Assembly: GCF_029717145.1 (NCBI RefSeq)
Contig: NZ_CP099222.1
Coordinates: forward strand, 2,294,001 to 2,358,000
Source: Citrobacter freundii
Lineage (GTDB): Bacteria; Pseudomonadota; Gammaproteobacteria; Enterobacterales; Enterobacteriaceae
Length of the DNA stretch: 64,000 nt
Reading direction: 5' to 3'
Positions 35,445-45,487 of the stretch are shown here, piece after piece. The first letter of the stretch is position 1. Every line of letters starts with the position of its first letter. The notes under the pieces were generated by a model. The model saw only the letters and a list, made by a program, of their open reading frames with translations, ran no database searches and had not been told where the DNA came from. Made by a program: the position numbers and the translations under genes.

Positions 35445-37007
35445 ATGAAGACAACACACACCTTAACATCGCTGTTTCGCCCCGCGCTGATTGCTTTAGC
35501 ATTAGCGGCAGCCCTGCCCGCTGCACAAGCCGCGGTACCTAAGGATATGCTGGTGATCGGTAAAGCCGCCGATCCACAAACGCTCGATCCTGCCGTCACG
35601 ATTGATAACAACGACTGGACGGTAACCTATCCGTCTTATCAGCGTCTGGTGCAGTACAAAACTGAAGGTGATAAAGGCTCCACGGAAGTAGAAGGCGATT
35701 TAGCCAGCGGCTGGAAGGCGTCTGACGATCAAAAAGAGTGGACCTTCACCCTGAAAAGCGAGGCCAAATTTGCCGATGGCACGCCGGTAACGGCTGAGGC
35801 GGTGAAGCAATCTTTTGAACGCCTGATCAAAATTGGTCAGGGACCTGCCGAAGCGTTCCCGAAAGATTTGAAGGTAGAGGCCATTGATGCCAGTACGGTG
35901 AAATTTACCCTCAGCCAGCCGTTCGCGCCTTTCCTGTACACGCTGGCGAATGACGGCGCGTCAATAATCAACCCGGCGGTGTTAAAAGAACATGCCGCCG
36001 ACGATGCGCGCGGTTTCCTTGCCCAGAATACGGCGGGCTCGGGTCCTTTTATGTTAAAGAGCTGGCAAAAAGGACAGCAGCTGGTTCTGGTGCTGAACCC
36101 GCATTGGGCGGGCACCAAGCCGGTGTTTAAGCGCGTATCGGTGAAAATCATCGGTGAAAGCGCCTCCCGTCGTCTGCAGCTGTCGCGCGGCGATATCGAT
36201 ATTGCTGATGCGCTGCCCGTCGATCAGCTTGCCGCCTTAAAGCAGGAAGGCAAAGTCAAAGTAGCGGATTACCCGTCACTGCGCGTGACCTACCTGTACT
36301 TGAACAACAGTAAAGCACCGCTCAATCAGGTGGATTTACGCCGCGCTATTTCGTGGTCAACGGATTATAAGGGCATGGTAAACGGGATCCTCAGCGGCAA
36401 CGGTAAGCAGATGCGCGGCCCGATCCCCGAAGGCATGTGGGGCTTTGATGAAAAAGCCATGCAATACAGCTTTGATGAAGCGAAAGCCAAAGCCGAGTGG
36501 GACAAAGTCGCAAACAAACCAGACAGCCTGAGCTTCCTGTACTCGGATAACGACCCGAACTGGGAGCCGATTGCCCTCGCCACCCAGGCCAGTCTTGGTA
36601 AGCTGGGGATCAAGGTCAAGCTGGAAAAACTGGCCAACGCCACCATGCGTGACCGCGTTGGTAAAGGTGATTACGACATCGCCATCGGCAACTGGAGCCC
36701 GGACTTCGCCGACCCGTACATGTTTATGAACTACTGGTTTGAGTCGGATAAAAAAGGCTTACCAGGCAACCGTTCATTCTATGAAAACAGTGAGGTCGAT
36801 AAGCTGCTGCGCAGCGCGTTGTCAACGACCGACCAGGTGGCCAGAACCAACGATTACCAGCAGGCGCAAACCATCGTGATTGATGAAGCGGCCTACGTCT
36901 ATTTATTCCAGAAAAACTACCAGCTGGCGATGAACAAAGACGTCAAAGGATTTGTATTTAACCCAATGCTGGAACAGGTCTTCAACATCTCCACCATGAG
37001 TAAATAA
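35445..37007 (+). CDS. ddpA: D,D-dipeptide ABC transporter, periplasmic binding protein DdpA
   Basis: A 520-residue solute-binding protein of the oligopeptide (SBP_bac_5) family. Residues 1-29 are a signal peptide (LIALALAAALPAAQAA). The family motif WTFTLKSEAKFADGTPVTAE lies near residue 105. It delivers D-Ala-D-Ala to DdpBCDF. The codon use and order ddpX-A-B-C-D-F match K-12. RBS GGAG lies upstream of the ATG. Confidence 0.94.
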   Translation: MKTTHTLTSLFRPALIALALAAALPAAQAAVPKDMLVIGKAADPQTLDPAVTIDNNDWTVTYPSYQRLVQYKTEGDKGSTEVEGDLASGWKASDDQKEWTFTLKSEAKFADGTPVTAEAVKQSFERLIKIGQGPAEAFPKDLKVEAIDASTVKFTLSQPFAPFLYTLANDGASIINPAVLKEHAADDARGFLAQNTAGSGPFMLKSWQKGQQLVLVLNPHWAGTKPVFKRVSVKIIGESASRRLQLSRGDIDIADALPVDQLAALKQEGKVKVADYPSLRVTYLYLNNSKAPLNQVDLRRAISWSTDYKGMVNGILSGNGKQMRGPIPEGMWGFDEKAMQYSFDEAKAKAEWDKVANKPDSLSFLYSDNDPNWEPIALATQASLGKLGIKVKLEKLANATMRDRVGKGDYDIAIGNWSPDFADPYMFMNYWFESDKKGLPGNRSFYENSEVDKLLRSALSTTDQVARTNDYQQAQTIVIDEAAYVYLFQKNYQLAMNKDVKGFVFNPMLEQVFNISTMSK

Positions 37008-37055
37008 TCTCACCACGTTTATGCGGAGCCGCATTGGCTCCGCAAGGGGAAGCCA

Positions 37056-38078
37056 ATGACTTTCTGGAGCATTTTACGCCAGCGCTGCTGGGGACTTATC
37101 CTGGTGGTGGCCGGTGTTTGCGTCATCACCTTTATTATTTCGCACCTGATCCCGGGCGACCCCGCGCGGCTGCTGGCGGGCGATCGCGCCAGTGATGAAA
37201 TTGTTGAGAATATTCGCCAACAGCTGGGTCTTAATCAGCCGCTGTACGTGCAATTTTTTCGCTACGTCAGCGATGTGTTTCAGGGCGATTTAGGCACCTC
37301 GATTCGTACCGGACGTCCGGTGATGGATGAGCTGCGCGTGTTCTTCCCCGCCACGCTTGAGCTGGCCTTTTGCTCCCTGCTGCTGGCGCTGATTATCGGG
37401 ATCCCGCTGGGGATTTTATCCGCAGTCTGGCGTAACCGCTGGCTCGACCACCTTGTGCGTCTGATGGCAATCACCGGTATTTCGACGCCGGCGTTCTGGC
37501 TTGGTCTCGGGGTTATCGTACTGTTTTACGGTCATCTGCAAATATTACCCGGCGGTGGACGCCTGGATGACTGGCTGGATCCACCGGCGCACGTTACCGG
37601 GTTTTACCTGATAGATGCGCTGCTGGAAGGCAATGGCGAAGTGTTTTTCAATGCGCTCCAGCATCTGATCTTACCGTCCCTGACGCTGGCCTTTGTACAT
37701 CTTGGTATTGTCGCCCGCCAGATCCGCTCCGCTATGCTCGAACAGCTTAGCGAGGATTACATCCGCACCGCCCGCGCCAGCGGTTTACCGGGCTGGTACA
37801 TCATTTTGTGTTATGCGCTGCCCAACGCGCTCATTCCGTCCATCACCGTCCTGGGGCTGGCGCTGGGCGATCTGCTCTACGGCGCGGTACTTACCGAAAC
37901 GGTATTCGCGTGGCCAGGCATGGGCGCCTGGGTCGTCACCTCCATACAGGCGCTCGACTTCCCGGCCGTCATGGGATTTGCCGTGGTGGTGTCATTTGCC
38001 TATGTGCTGGTCAACCTGGTGGTGGATTTACTCTACCTGTGGATTGACCCGCGCATCGGACGCGGAGGTACACAATGA
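37056..38078 (+). CDS. ddpB: D,D-dipeptide ABC transporter permease DdpB
   Basis: A 340-residue inner-membrane permease of the DppB family with about six membrane helices. The conserved cytoplasmic EAA loop, which docks the ATPases, is at EDYIRTARASGLPGWYIILC. The N-terminal signature HLIPGDPARLLAGD is typical. Its end overlaps the start of ddpC by four bases. Confidence 0.94.
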   Translation: MTFWSILRQRCWGLILVVAGVCVITFIISHLIPGDPARLLAGDRASDEIVENIRQQLGLNQPLYVQFFRYVSDVFQGDLGTSIRTGRPVMDELRVFFPATLELAFCSLLLALIIGIPLGILSAVWRNRWLDHLVRLMAITGISTPAFWLGLGVIVLFYGHLQILPGGGRLDDWLDPPAHVTGFYLIDALLEGNGEVFFNALQHLILPSLTLAFVHLGIVARQIRSAMLEQLSEDYIRTARASGLPGWYIILCYALPNALIPSITVLGLALGDLLYGAVLTETVFAWPGMGAWVVTSIQALDFPAVMGFAVVVSFAYVLVNLVVDLLYLWIDPRIGRGGTQ

Positions 38079-38971
38079 TGCTCTCACAAGAAACGCCCGC
38101 CACCTCGCCGAGCGCTCACCGTCGCCGCGACTGGGCCAAACTGTTCTGGATGATGAAAAGCAGCCCGCTGACGCTGATTGGTGGAGCGATCATCGTGCTG
38201 ATGTTGTTGATGATGGTGCTGTCACCGTGGATAACGCCTTACGATCCCAATGCGATCGACCTCACCGCACGTCTGCTCCCCCCGTCAGCTACTCACTGGT
38301 TTGGTACTGATGAAGTGGGACGCGATCTGTTTAGCCGTGTACTGGTCGGCAGCCAGCAGTCGATCGTAGCAGGACTGGTGGTAGTGGGTATCGCCGGTGG
38401 GATTGGTTCACTGTTGGGGTGCCTGTCCGGCGTGATGGGCGGACGGGCGGACGCGATTATTATGCGCGTGATGGACGTAATGCTGTCGATCCCCTCGCTG
38501 GTGCTGACCATGGCGCTGGCCGCCGCGCTGGGGCCCAGCCTGTTTAACGCCATGCTGGCCATTGCGATTGTGCGCATTCCTTTCTACGTACGTCTGGCCC
38601 GGGGACAAACCCTGGTAGTCCGCCAGTTTACCTACGTACAGGCTGCCCGTACGTACGGCGCGTCCCGCTGGCATCTGATTAGCTGGCATATCTTACGTAA
38701 TTCGCTGCCGCCGCTGATCGTGCAGGCCTCGCTGGACATCGGCAGTGCGATCCTGATGGCCGCCACGCTGGGGTTTATCGGGCTGGGTGCGCAGCAACCG
38801 AGCGCGGAATGGGGAGCCATGGTGGCAATTGGCCGCAACTACGTGCTTGACCAGTGGTGGTACTGTGCGTTTCCCGGTGCTGCCATTCTGATCACCGCCG
38901 TGGGTTTCAATCTCTTTGGAGACGGTATTCGTGACCTGCTGGACCCGAAAGCCGGAGGAAAACAGTCATGA
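38075..38971 (+). CDS. ddpC: D,D-dipeptide ABC transporter permease DdpC
   Basis: A 298-residue permease of the DppC family: cytoplasmic N-terminus, helix 1 near residues 31-52, the loop WFGTDEVGRDLFSRVL and the EAA loop VQAARTYGASRWHLISWH. It pairs with DdpB. Start overlaps ddpB (ATGA) and the stop overlaps ddpD, so translation is coupled along the operon. Confidence 0.94.
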   Translation: MMLSQETPATSPSAHRRRDWAKLFWMMKSSPLTLIGGAIIVLMLLMMVLSPWITPYDPNAIDLTARLLPPSATHWFGTDEVGRDLFSRVLVGSQQSIVAGLVVVGIAGGIGSLLGCLSGVMGGRADAIIMRVMDVMLSIPSLVLTMALAAALGPSLFNAMLAIAIVRIPFYVRLARGQTLVVRQFTYVQAARTYGASRWHLISWHILRNSLPPLIVQASLDIGSAILMAATLGFIGLGAQQPSAEWGAMVAIGRNYVLDQWWYCAFPGAAILITAVGFNLFGDGIRDLLDPKAGGKQS

Positions 38972-39954
38972 GCCAACCCGTACTGGAAATTGAAAATTTG
39001 CACCTGAGCTTCCCCGGTTATAAAGCTGACGTGCATGCGTTGAACCATGTCTCGTTGCACATCAACCGGGGTGAGATTGTCGGCGTGGTCGGCGAGTCCG
39101 GCTCCGGGAAATCCGTTACCGCCATGCTTGCCATGCGCCTGCTGCCGGAGGGCAGTTATCGCATTCACCAGGGGCGCGTGTCGCTGCTCGGTGAAGATGT
39201 GCTGAACGCCAGCGAGAAGCAAATGCGCAAATGGCGCGGGGCGCGCGTGGCAATGATTTTTCAGGAGCCGATGACGGCCCTAAACCCGACCCGGCGCATT
39301 GGCCAGCAAATGGTAGAGGTGATCCGCCATCATCAATTACTCAGCCGCACGGATGCGCGACAAAAAGCCATCGCCTTACTGGAGGAGATGCAAATCCCGG
39401 ACGCCGCCGAAGTCATGTCGCGCTTCCCGTTTGAGCTTTCCGGCGGTATGCGCCAGCGGGTGATGATCGCGCTGGCTTTTTCCTGCGAGCCGGAGCTGAT
39501 TATTGCTGATGAACCGACGACCGCGCTGGATGTGACGGTGCAACTGCAGGTACTGCGCTTGCTGAAGCATAAAGCGCGGGCCAGCGGCACGGCGGTGCTG
39601 TTTATCAGCCATGATATGGCAGTGGTTTCGCAACTGTGCGACCGGGTGTATGTCATGTATGCCGGAAGCGTGATCGAAAGCGGCCCGACGCAGACGGTGA
39701 TTCAGCACCCGACGCATCCCTACTCCATTGGTTTGCTGAAATGCGCGCCAGAACACGGAGAGCCCCGCGCGCCGCTGCCCGCAATCCCGGGTACCGTGCC
39801 GAACTTAACCCAATTGCCTGCCGGATGTGCATTCCGCGAACGCTGTTATGCGACCGGGACACAGTGTGACGCGGTCCCGGCATTACGCAGTCAGGGGCAT
39901 GCGGATCAGCAGTCCGCCTGCTGGTATCCCCAACTGGAGACTCGTCATGACTGA
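38968..39954 (+). CDS. ddpD: D,D-dipeptide ABC transporter ATPase DdpD
   Basis: A 328-residue ATPase with Walker A GESGSGKSVT (about residues 41-50), signature LSGGMRQRVMIA, Walker B LIIADEPTTALDV and switch His FISHDMA. The oligopeptide-transporter C-terminal extension has the Cys-rich motif CAFRERCYATGTQC. It overlaps ddpF by eight bases. Confidence 0.94.
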   Translation: MSQPVLEIENLHLSFPGYKADVHALNHVSLHINRGEIVGVVGESGSGKSVTAMLAMRLLPEGSYRIHQGRVSLLGEDVLNASEKQMRKWRGARVAMIFQEPMTALNPTRRIGQQMVEVIRHHQLLSRTDARQKAIALLEEMQIPDAAEVMSRFPFELSGGMRQRVMIALAFSCEPELIIADEPTTALDVTVQLQVLRLLKHKARASGTAVLFISHDMAVVSQLCDRVYVMYAGSVIESGPTQTVIQHPTHPYSIGLLKCAPEHGEPRAPLPAIPGTVPNLTQLPAGCAFRERCYATGTQCDAVPALRSQGHADQQSACWYPQLETRHD

Positions 39955-40885
39955 CATTTTGCTGTCGCTTCAGGATATACATGTCAACTTCCCGGCCCGA
40001 AAAAACTGGCTTGGCAAGGTCACCGAGCGCGTGCACGCGCTCAACGGGTTAGATTTACAGATTCGCCAGGGGGAAACATTGGGTATCGTTGGTGAGTCTG
40101 GCTGTGGCAAAAGTACGCTGGCTCAACTGCTCATGGGGATGCTCAGGCCGAGTCAGGGGCAATACGCTCGCAGCACAGAAAAACACAGCGGCATGCAAAT
40201 GGTCTTTCAGGACCCACTTTCGTCGTTGGATCCGCGCTTGCCGGTGTGGCGGATCATTACCGAACCGGTGTGGATCCAAAAGCGCAGCGCCGAACGTCAC
40301 CGCCGCGCCCTTGCGGAAGAGCTGGCGTTACACGTGGGGATTCGTCCGGAATACCTTGACCGCCTGCCGCACGCGTTTTCCGGCGGGCAGCGCCAGCGCA
40401 TTGCCATTGCCCGCGCGTTGTCCTCTGAGCCGGATGTGATTGTGCTTGATGAACCCACCTCGGCGCTGGATATTTCCGTACAGGCGCAAATCCTCAACCT
40501 GCTGGTGGCGCTACAGGCACGCAGAAACCTGACCTATGTGCTGATCTCGCATAACGTGTCGGTCGTGCGGCATATGAGCGACCGGGTGGCGGTAATGTAC
40601 CTCGGGCAAATCGTCGAGCTGGGTGACACGCAGCAGGTATTAACCTCTCCCGCGCACCCCTATACACGTCTGTTGCTGGACTCGGTCCCTAAAACCGGAG
40701 CACCGCTGGCGGAAGATCTGGTGTTACGTAAAACCGAGTTGCCGGGGAATCGAACCCTACCGCAGGGATGTTATTTCCGCGATCGCTGCCCGCTGGCGAC
40801 TCAGGGATGTGAGAAGAAACAGGCATTATTGAAAAACGAGACCGGGAGTGAAGTCCGCTGCTGGCGGGCAGTTAGCGAAATCTGA
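39947..40885 (+). CDS. ddpF: D,D-dipeptide ABC transporter ATPase DdpF
   Basis: A 312-residue ATPase, partner of DdpD. Walker A GESGCGKSTLAQ, signature FSGGQRQRIAIARAL, Walker B VIVLDEPTSALDI and the Cys-rich end GCYFRDRCPLATQGC are present. The frame is open 40 codons further upstream inside ddpD, but the ATG at 39947 gives MTDILLSLQDIHVNF, as in K-12. It is the last gene of the ddp operon; a LysR gene converges 27 bases later. Confidence 0.93.
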   Translation: MTDILLSLQDIHVNFPARKNWLGKVTERVHALNGLDLQIRQGETLGIVGESGCGKSTLAQLLMGMLRPSQGQYARSTEKHSGMQMVFQDPLSSLDPRLPVWRIITEPVWIQKRSAERHRRALAEELALHVGIRPEYLDRLPHAFSGGQRQRIAIARALSSEPDVIVLDEPTSALDISVQAQILNLLVALQARRNLTYVLISHNVSVVRHMSDRVAVMYLGQIVELGDTQQVLTSPAHPYTRLLLDSVPKTGAPLAEDLVLRKTELPGNRTLPQGCYFRDRCPLATQGCEKKQALLKNETGSEVRCWRAVSEI

Positions 40886-40912
40886 CCGCACGGGCATAGT
40901 GTACCTGGTGTA

Positions 40913-41803
40913 TCAGGCGCAATATGCCTTTTTCAGCGCATCCACCAACATTTCGGATGCAGTCGACAACTTGTGATGCGAGGAACGTAGGATCCCAATA
41001 CGACGCTGGATAACCGGGCCGTCCAGCTCAATACAGGTTGCGCCAAGTTCGGTCATCTGTGTGCGGCACAATGCAGGCACGGCACTGCCGCCTAAACCAT
41101 TCGCCACCAGGCGTCCAATGGTCACCAACTGGTGACTCTCCAGCGCCACTTCCAGCGCATGGCCGCTTTGTACCAGTTGCTCTTCCAGCATCAGACGTAC
41201 GGCAGAGGGACGTTGCAAGGTAATAAAATCCAGCGTCAGCAAGTCCTTCCATGCGATGCGTTCCCGGACAGCCAGACGACTGGTCGGAGGGACGATGGCG
41301 ATAAAACGATCCATCCCGAGCGGGGTAAAATGCAGGTGTCCGGAGTAGTCCGGTTCAAAGGCAATCCCCATCTCGACCCGCCCTTCGCTGACCATTTCAA
41401 TCACCTGCTCGTTAATTACGTCGTGCACCGTGACATTGACACCGGCATAGCTGTCGCGAAAGGTCTTGAGCACCGGCGGCAGCACATTCGCGGCAAATGA
41501 CGGCATCGCAGCAATCGAAATTTTGCCACGTTGCAGTGTAAAGCGCTGGCGCATGGCTTCTTCGGTATTTTCCCAGTCGGCAAGCAGCTGTCGCCCCATG
41601 GTCAGCAGCGTTTCGCCCTCCTGCGTCAGGGTCACCTTGCGGGTGGTTCTTAACAGTAAAGCGCCCCCTAACGACTCTTCCAGTCCTTTGATCGCCAGGC
41701 TTAACGCGGGTTGCGACATATTCAGCCGTTCACTGGCATGAGCAAAATTCAGAGTGTGAGCTACCGCTAAAAACGCGCGTAACTGTTTGATGCTCATTCT
41801 CAT
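40913..41803 (-). CDS. LysR-type regulator of the 3-hydroxybutyrate operon
   Basis: A 296-residue LTTR with the N-terminal winged helix (LAVAHTLNFAHASERLNMSQ; PALSLAIKGLEESLGG) and a two-lobed effector domain. It is divergent from the CoA-transferase/thiolase operon with 142 bases between, the usual layout for a LysR activator and its target. The gap holds ACTCATT and AATGAGT as a widely spaced inverted repeat. The effector is likely acetoacetate or 3-hydroxybutyrate (inference). Confidence 0.88.
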   Translation of the reverse strand: MRMSIKQLRAFLAVAHTLNFAHASERLNMSQPALSLAIKGLEESLGGALLLRTTRKVTLTQEGETLLTMGRQLLADWENTEEAMRQRFTLQRGKISIAAMPSFAANVLPPVLKTFRDSYAGVNVTVHDVINEQVIEMVSEGRVEMGIAFEPDYSGHLHFTPLGMDRFIAIVPPTSRLAVRERIAWKDLLTLDFITLQRPSAVRLMLEEQLVQSGHALEVALESHQLVTIGRLVANGLGGSAVPALCRTQMTELGATCIELDGPVIQRRIGILRSSHHKLSTASEMLVDALKKAYCA

Positions 41804-41945
41804 TACTCATTCCTTTAACTTGTTGAATACCTTTAATTAACATTAAATTGATAAAAAAACCCAATGAGTGAGTCACAAATTTAAAATTAACAAATCATTT
41901 TTCACCCCTAATGATGTCGCCAGGAACAACTGGAGGGGCAAGTGT

Positions 41946-42653
41946 ATGGCTGGACTGGATAAACGGGTCGCCACGTATCAACAGGCGTTGGAAGGGCTGA
42001 CTGACAACATGACGCTGCTGGCAGGCGGTTTTGGCTTATGCGGTATTCCTGAGAATTTGATTGCAGAAGTGCGCCGTCGGAACGTTCAGGGACTGACCGT
42101 GGTGTCGAACAACTGCGGCGTGGACGGGTTTGGCCTCGGCGTGCTGCTGGAAGCACGCCAGGTACGCAAAGTGGTGGCGTCCTATGTCGGTGAAAATGCC
42201 CTGTTCGAAAAGCAGGTGCTGAGCGGAGAGCTGGAAGCCATTCTGACGCCACAGGGCACGCTGGCGGAGCAGCTACGAGCCGGTGGTGCGGGCATTCCCG
42301 CCTTCTTCACCGCCACCGGGTACGGAACCCCCGTCGCCGAAGGCAAAGAGGTGCGCGAGTTTGCCGGCCGGCCTTACATCATGGAGCAGGCGATTACCGG
42401 TGATTTCGCGCTGGTCAAAGGCTGGAAAGCCGACTGGTACGGCAACGTCATCTACCGCCATACCGCACAAAACTTTAACCCACTGATGGCAGCAGCCGGA
42501 CGCATCACGGTAGTCGAAGTGGAAGAAATTGTCCCTCCCGGCGAGCTGGATCCCGCCGCTATTCACACCCCCGGAATTTTCGTCAATCGCATTATTCAGG
42601 GGCAGTTCGAAAAACGTATTGAACAACGCACCCTACGCCATCAAGGAGCCTGA
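41946..42653 (+). CDS. scoA: 3-oxoacid CoA-transferase subunit A
   Basis: A 235-residue alpha subunit of a class I CoA-transferase of the ScoA type. The N-terminus [18 protein letters not shown] and the CoA-loop [16 protein letters not shown] are those of succinyl-CoA:acetoacetate transferases rather than of E. coli AtoD. The start at 41946 has a strong GGAGG upstream; the frame is open 26 codons further, without a ribosome site. With subunit B it moves CoA from succinyl-CoA to acetoacetate. First gene of the operon. Confidence 0.9.
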   Translation: MAGLDKRVATYQQALEGLTDNMTLLAGGFGLCGIPENLIAEVRRRNVQGLTVVSNNCGVDGFGLGVLLEARQVRKVVASYVGENALFEKQVLSGELEAILTPQGTLAEQLRAGGAGIPAFFTATGYGTPVAEGKEVREFAGRPYIMEQAITGDFALVKGWKADWYGNVIYRHTAQNFNPLMAAAGRITVVEVEEIVPPGELDPAAIHTPGIFVNRIIQGQFEKRIEQRTLRHQGA

Positions 42654-42655
42654 CC

Positions 42656-43312
42656 ATGTTAACGCGTGAACAAATGGCGATGCGTGTCGCTCGCGAGCTG
42701 CGCGACGGTTATTACGTCAATCTCGGTATCGGTATCCCGACCCTGGTGGCCAATTATATCCCCGACGGCATGGACGTGATGCTGCAATCAGAGAACGGCT
42801 TGCTTGGTATGGGGCCGTTCCCTACCGAGGACGACATTGATGCCGACATGATCAACGCCGGTAAGCAAACAGTGACGGCGCGTAAAGGCGCGGCAATTTT
42901 CGACTCCGCACAATCCTTCGCCATGATCCGCGGCGGCCACGTCGACCTGACGGTTCTTGGCGCATTTGAAGTGGATACCAATGGCAATATCGCCTCGTGG
43001 ATGATCCCCGGAAAAATGGTGAAAGGTATGGGCGGCGCGATGGATCTGGTCGCTGGCGCTGAAAACATCATCGTTGTGATGACGCACGCCTCGAAAAGCG
43101 GTGAGTCCAAACTGCTTCCCAGTTGCACTCTGCCCTTGACCGGCGTGGCCTGTATCAAGCGCGTGCTGACCGACCTGGCGCTGCTGGAAATTGCCGACGG
43201 CGCGTTCATTCTGCGCGAACGGGCGCCGGGCGTCAGCGTGGACGACATTGTTGCCAGAACCGCCGGCAAGCTGATCGTTCCCGATCATGTCCCCGAAATG
43301 CACTTCAACTAA
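42656..43312 (+). CDS. scoB: 3-oxoacid CoA-transferase subunit B
   Basis: A 218-residue beta subunit. The catalytic Glu that carries the thioester is in [11 protein letters not shown] (near residue 45). The glycine-rich [15 protein letters not shown] and [12 protein letters not shown] motifs are typical. It follows subunit A with two bases between and precedes the thiolase by ten bases. Confidence 0.92.
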   Translation: MLTREQMAMRVARELRDGYYVNLGIGIPTLVANYIPDGMDVMLQSENGLLGMGPFPTEDDIDADMINAGKQTVTARKGAAIFDSAQSFAMIRGGHVDLTVLGAFEVDTNGNIASWMIPGKMVKGMGGAMDLVAGAENIIVVMTHASKSGESKLLPSCTLPLTGVACIKRVLTDLALLEIADGAFILRERAPGVSVDDIVARTAGKLIVPDHVPEMHFN

Positions 43313-43322
43313 GGATCTGACC

Positions 43323-44528
43323 ATGATGGATGTTGTTATTGTCGCAGCAACGCGCACGCCAATTGGCAGTTTTCATGGCGCCCTTGCCCCGCTTTCTGCC
43401 GTTGAGTTAGGGACGACGGTCATCTGCGCTCTACTGGAAAAGACCGGGGTTGCACCAGAACAGATAGACGACGTGATTTTAGGTCAGGTTTTAACGACCG
43501 GCTGTGGGCAGAATCCGGCCAGACAGACGGCAATTCGTGCCGGTTTGCCGGTAACCACCCCAGCGATGACCCTCAATTTACTGTGCGGTTCAGGACTAAA
43601 AGCGGTTCATCTGGCGGTGCAGGCCATTCGCTGCGGCGATGCGGACATCGTGATTGCCGGCGGTCAGGAAAGCATGAGCAATGCACCCTATTTTCTCGAC
43701 GGTGCCCGCGCAGGATTACGTCTGGGTCATACCAGCCTGAAAGACAGCGTGGTGCATGACGGGCTGTGGGATGCGTTCAACGACTACCATATGGGTATTA
43801 CCGCCGAAAATCTGGCGGATAAATTCGCCATCAGTCGCGAGCAACAGGATGCCTTCGCCCTGCACTCCCAGCAAAAAGCGGCCGCCGCCCTCGAAGCCGG
43901 TCGGTTTAACGCAGAAATCACCCCAGTTAGCGTTCCGCAAGGGAAAAAAGCACCGCGCGTGGTGGAGCGTGATGAGCAACCTCGCCCGGAGACTCAGGCG
44001 GAAAAACTGGCGCAGTTGAAACCGGCATTTCGTCCCGGCAACGGCACGGTGACGGCGGGCAATGCGTCTTCCCTAAACGACGGTGCGGCGGCAGTAATGG
44101 TAATGAGTGCCGCCAAAGCCGCTGAATTAAACCTTCCGGTGTTGGCAAAAATCACCGGTTACGCCGTCTCGGGCGTTGATCCAGCCATTATGGGGATCGG
44201 CCCGGTGGAAGCCTCGCTGAAGTGCCTGAAGCGCGCCGGGTGGACGCTGGATGACGTTGATCTGATCGAAGCCAACGAAGCCTTTGCCGCCCAGGCGCTG
44301 GCGGTCGGCGAATCGCTGAATTGGGACAGCAGCAAGGTTAACGTTAACGGCGGTGCAATTGCGCTGGGCCACCCAATCGGGACCTCAGGTTGCCGCATTC
44401 TGGTTACCTTGCTACATGAAATGGCGCGGCGCAATGTGGCCAAAGGGCTGGCCACGCTGTGTGTGGGTGGTGGCCATGGCGTGGCGCTAACGGTGGAACG
44501 TCCAACAGGAGCACACTATGCAGACTAA
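43323..44528 (+). CDS. Acetyl-CoA C-acetyltransferase (thiolase)
   Basis: A 401-residue biosynthetic/degradative thiolase, similar to E. coli AtoB. The acyl-accepting Cys lies in [13 protein letters not shown] (near residue 88), the catalytic His in [15 protein letters not shown], and the second Cys/Gly motif appears as [10 protein letters not shown]. It splits acetoacetyl-CoA to two acetyl-CoA. The start chosen is the ATG at 43323 ([13 protein letters not shown]), with the second ATG as alternative; the upstream extension to 43287 lies inside subunit B. It overlaps the next gene by 11 bases. Confidence 0.93.
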   Translation: MMDVVIVAATRTPIGSFHGALAPLSAVELGTTVICALLEKTGVAPEQIDDVILGQVLTTGCGQNPARQTAIRAGLPVTTPAMTLNLLCGSGLKAVHLAVQAIRCGDADIVIAGGQESMSNAPYFLDGARAGLRLGHTSLKDSVVHDGLWDAFNDYHMGITAENLADKFAISREQQDAFALHSQQKAAAALEAGRFNAEITPVSVPQGKKAPRVVERDEQPRPETQAEKLAQLKPAFRPGNGTVTAGNASSLNDGAAAVMVMSAAKAAELNLPVLAKITGYAVSGVDPAIMGIGPVEASLKCLKRAGWTLDDVDLIEANEAFAAQALAVGESLNWDSSKVNVNGGAIALGHPIGTSGCRILVTLLHEMARRNVAKGLATLCVGGGHGVALTVERPTGAHYAD

Positions 44529-45441
44529 TCACATTAGCGTACTGGGCGCCGGGCTAATGGGCATCGGCATCGCGACCCACTTTGCCCGTTTTGGTCATCC
44601 TATCTGGCTGTTTGATACCGACAGCAACCGTATTGCCGAGATAACGGCTGTTGCCAGCAGCATTCTGGACGAGCTGATTGTCACCGACCAGTTTGCCGCC
44701 GCAGATAAAGCATCGGTTCTCGCGCGACTGCACGGCACAACCTCTCTGGCGGATATCGCCGCGTCTGGATTATTAATCGAAGCGATCCCGGAACGGCTAG
44801 AGCTGAAGCACGCGCTGTATGCACAGCTGGAAGCCGTTATCTCACCCGAAGCGATTATCGCCAGCAACACCAGTGGCCTGCCGCCGGATGCGCTGGCGGA
44901 AAAACTCGCGCACCCGGAGCGGTTGCTGATCGCACATTTCTGGAATCCACCGCACTTTATTCCGCTGGTTGAAATCGTGCCGGGCACAGCAACCAAACCA
45001 GAATATCTCAGTGAATTGCAGCAATGGCTGGTCGCGATGCAGCTTGAGGCGGTGGTGCTCGATCGCGCCGCACCGGGCTTTGTCGGCAACCGCCTGCAGT
45101 TTGCCCTGCTGCGTGAAGCGCTGCATATCGTCAAAAGCGGTATTGCCAGCGCCGAGGTGGTAGACCAGGTGATGCGTGCGTCGCTGGGCCGCCGTTACGC
45201 GATGGTCGGCCCGCTGGAAGCGGCGGACATGACCGGACTTGCCACGGTGCAGGATATTTGTCGCCATCTGCTTCCAACACTCGCCACCGGCAGCGACATG
45301 ATGTCGCTGGTCGCCGACAAGGTTGCTCGCGGTGAAACCGGTTTACGCAGTGGTCAGGGGTTTTATCACTGGGATGATTCGCGCAAGGAATACATCCAGC
45401 AACGCAGAGAGCATCAGCTGCGTTTTGCCCTGAAACCGTAA
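44518..45441 (+). CDS. 3-hydroxyacyl-CoA dehydrogenase family protein
   Basis: A 307-residue NAD-dependent enzyme like 3-hydroxybutyryl-CoA dehydrogenase. The NAD fold starts at [19 protein letters not shown]. The catalytic His is in [17 protein letters not shown], with [14 protein letters not shown] completing the active site. It may convert 3-hydroxybutyryl-CoA to acetoacetyl-CoA, but the WNPPH variant of the usual FNPP motif points to a related substrate such as carnitine or another short 3-hydroxyacid. Coupled to the thiolase gene. Confidence 0.85.
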   Translation: MQTNHISVLGAGLMGIGIATHFARFGHPIWLFDTDSNRIAEITAVASSILDELIVTDQFAAADKASVLARLHGTTSLADIAASGLLIEAIPERLELKHALYAQLEAVISPEAIIASNTSGLPPDALAEKLAHPERLLIAHFWNPPHFIPLVEIVPGTATKPEYLSELQQWLVAMQLEAVVLDRAAPGFVGNRLQFALLREALHIVKSGIASAEVVDQVMRASLGRRYAMVGPLEAADMTGLATVQDICRHLLPTLATGSDMMSLVADKVARGETGLRSGQGFYHWDDSRKEYIQQRREHQLRFALKP

Positions 45442-45487
45442 CTTCTCTTTCTGTACCCCACTATAACAATGATATTGAGGAGTCATG

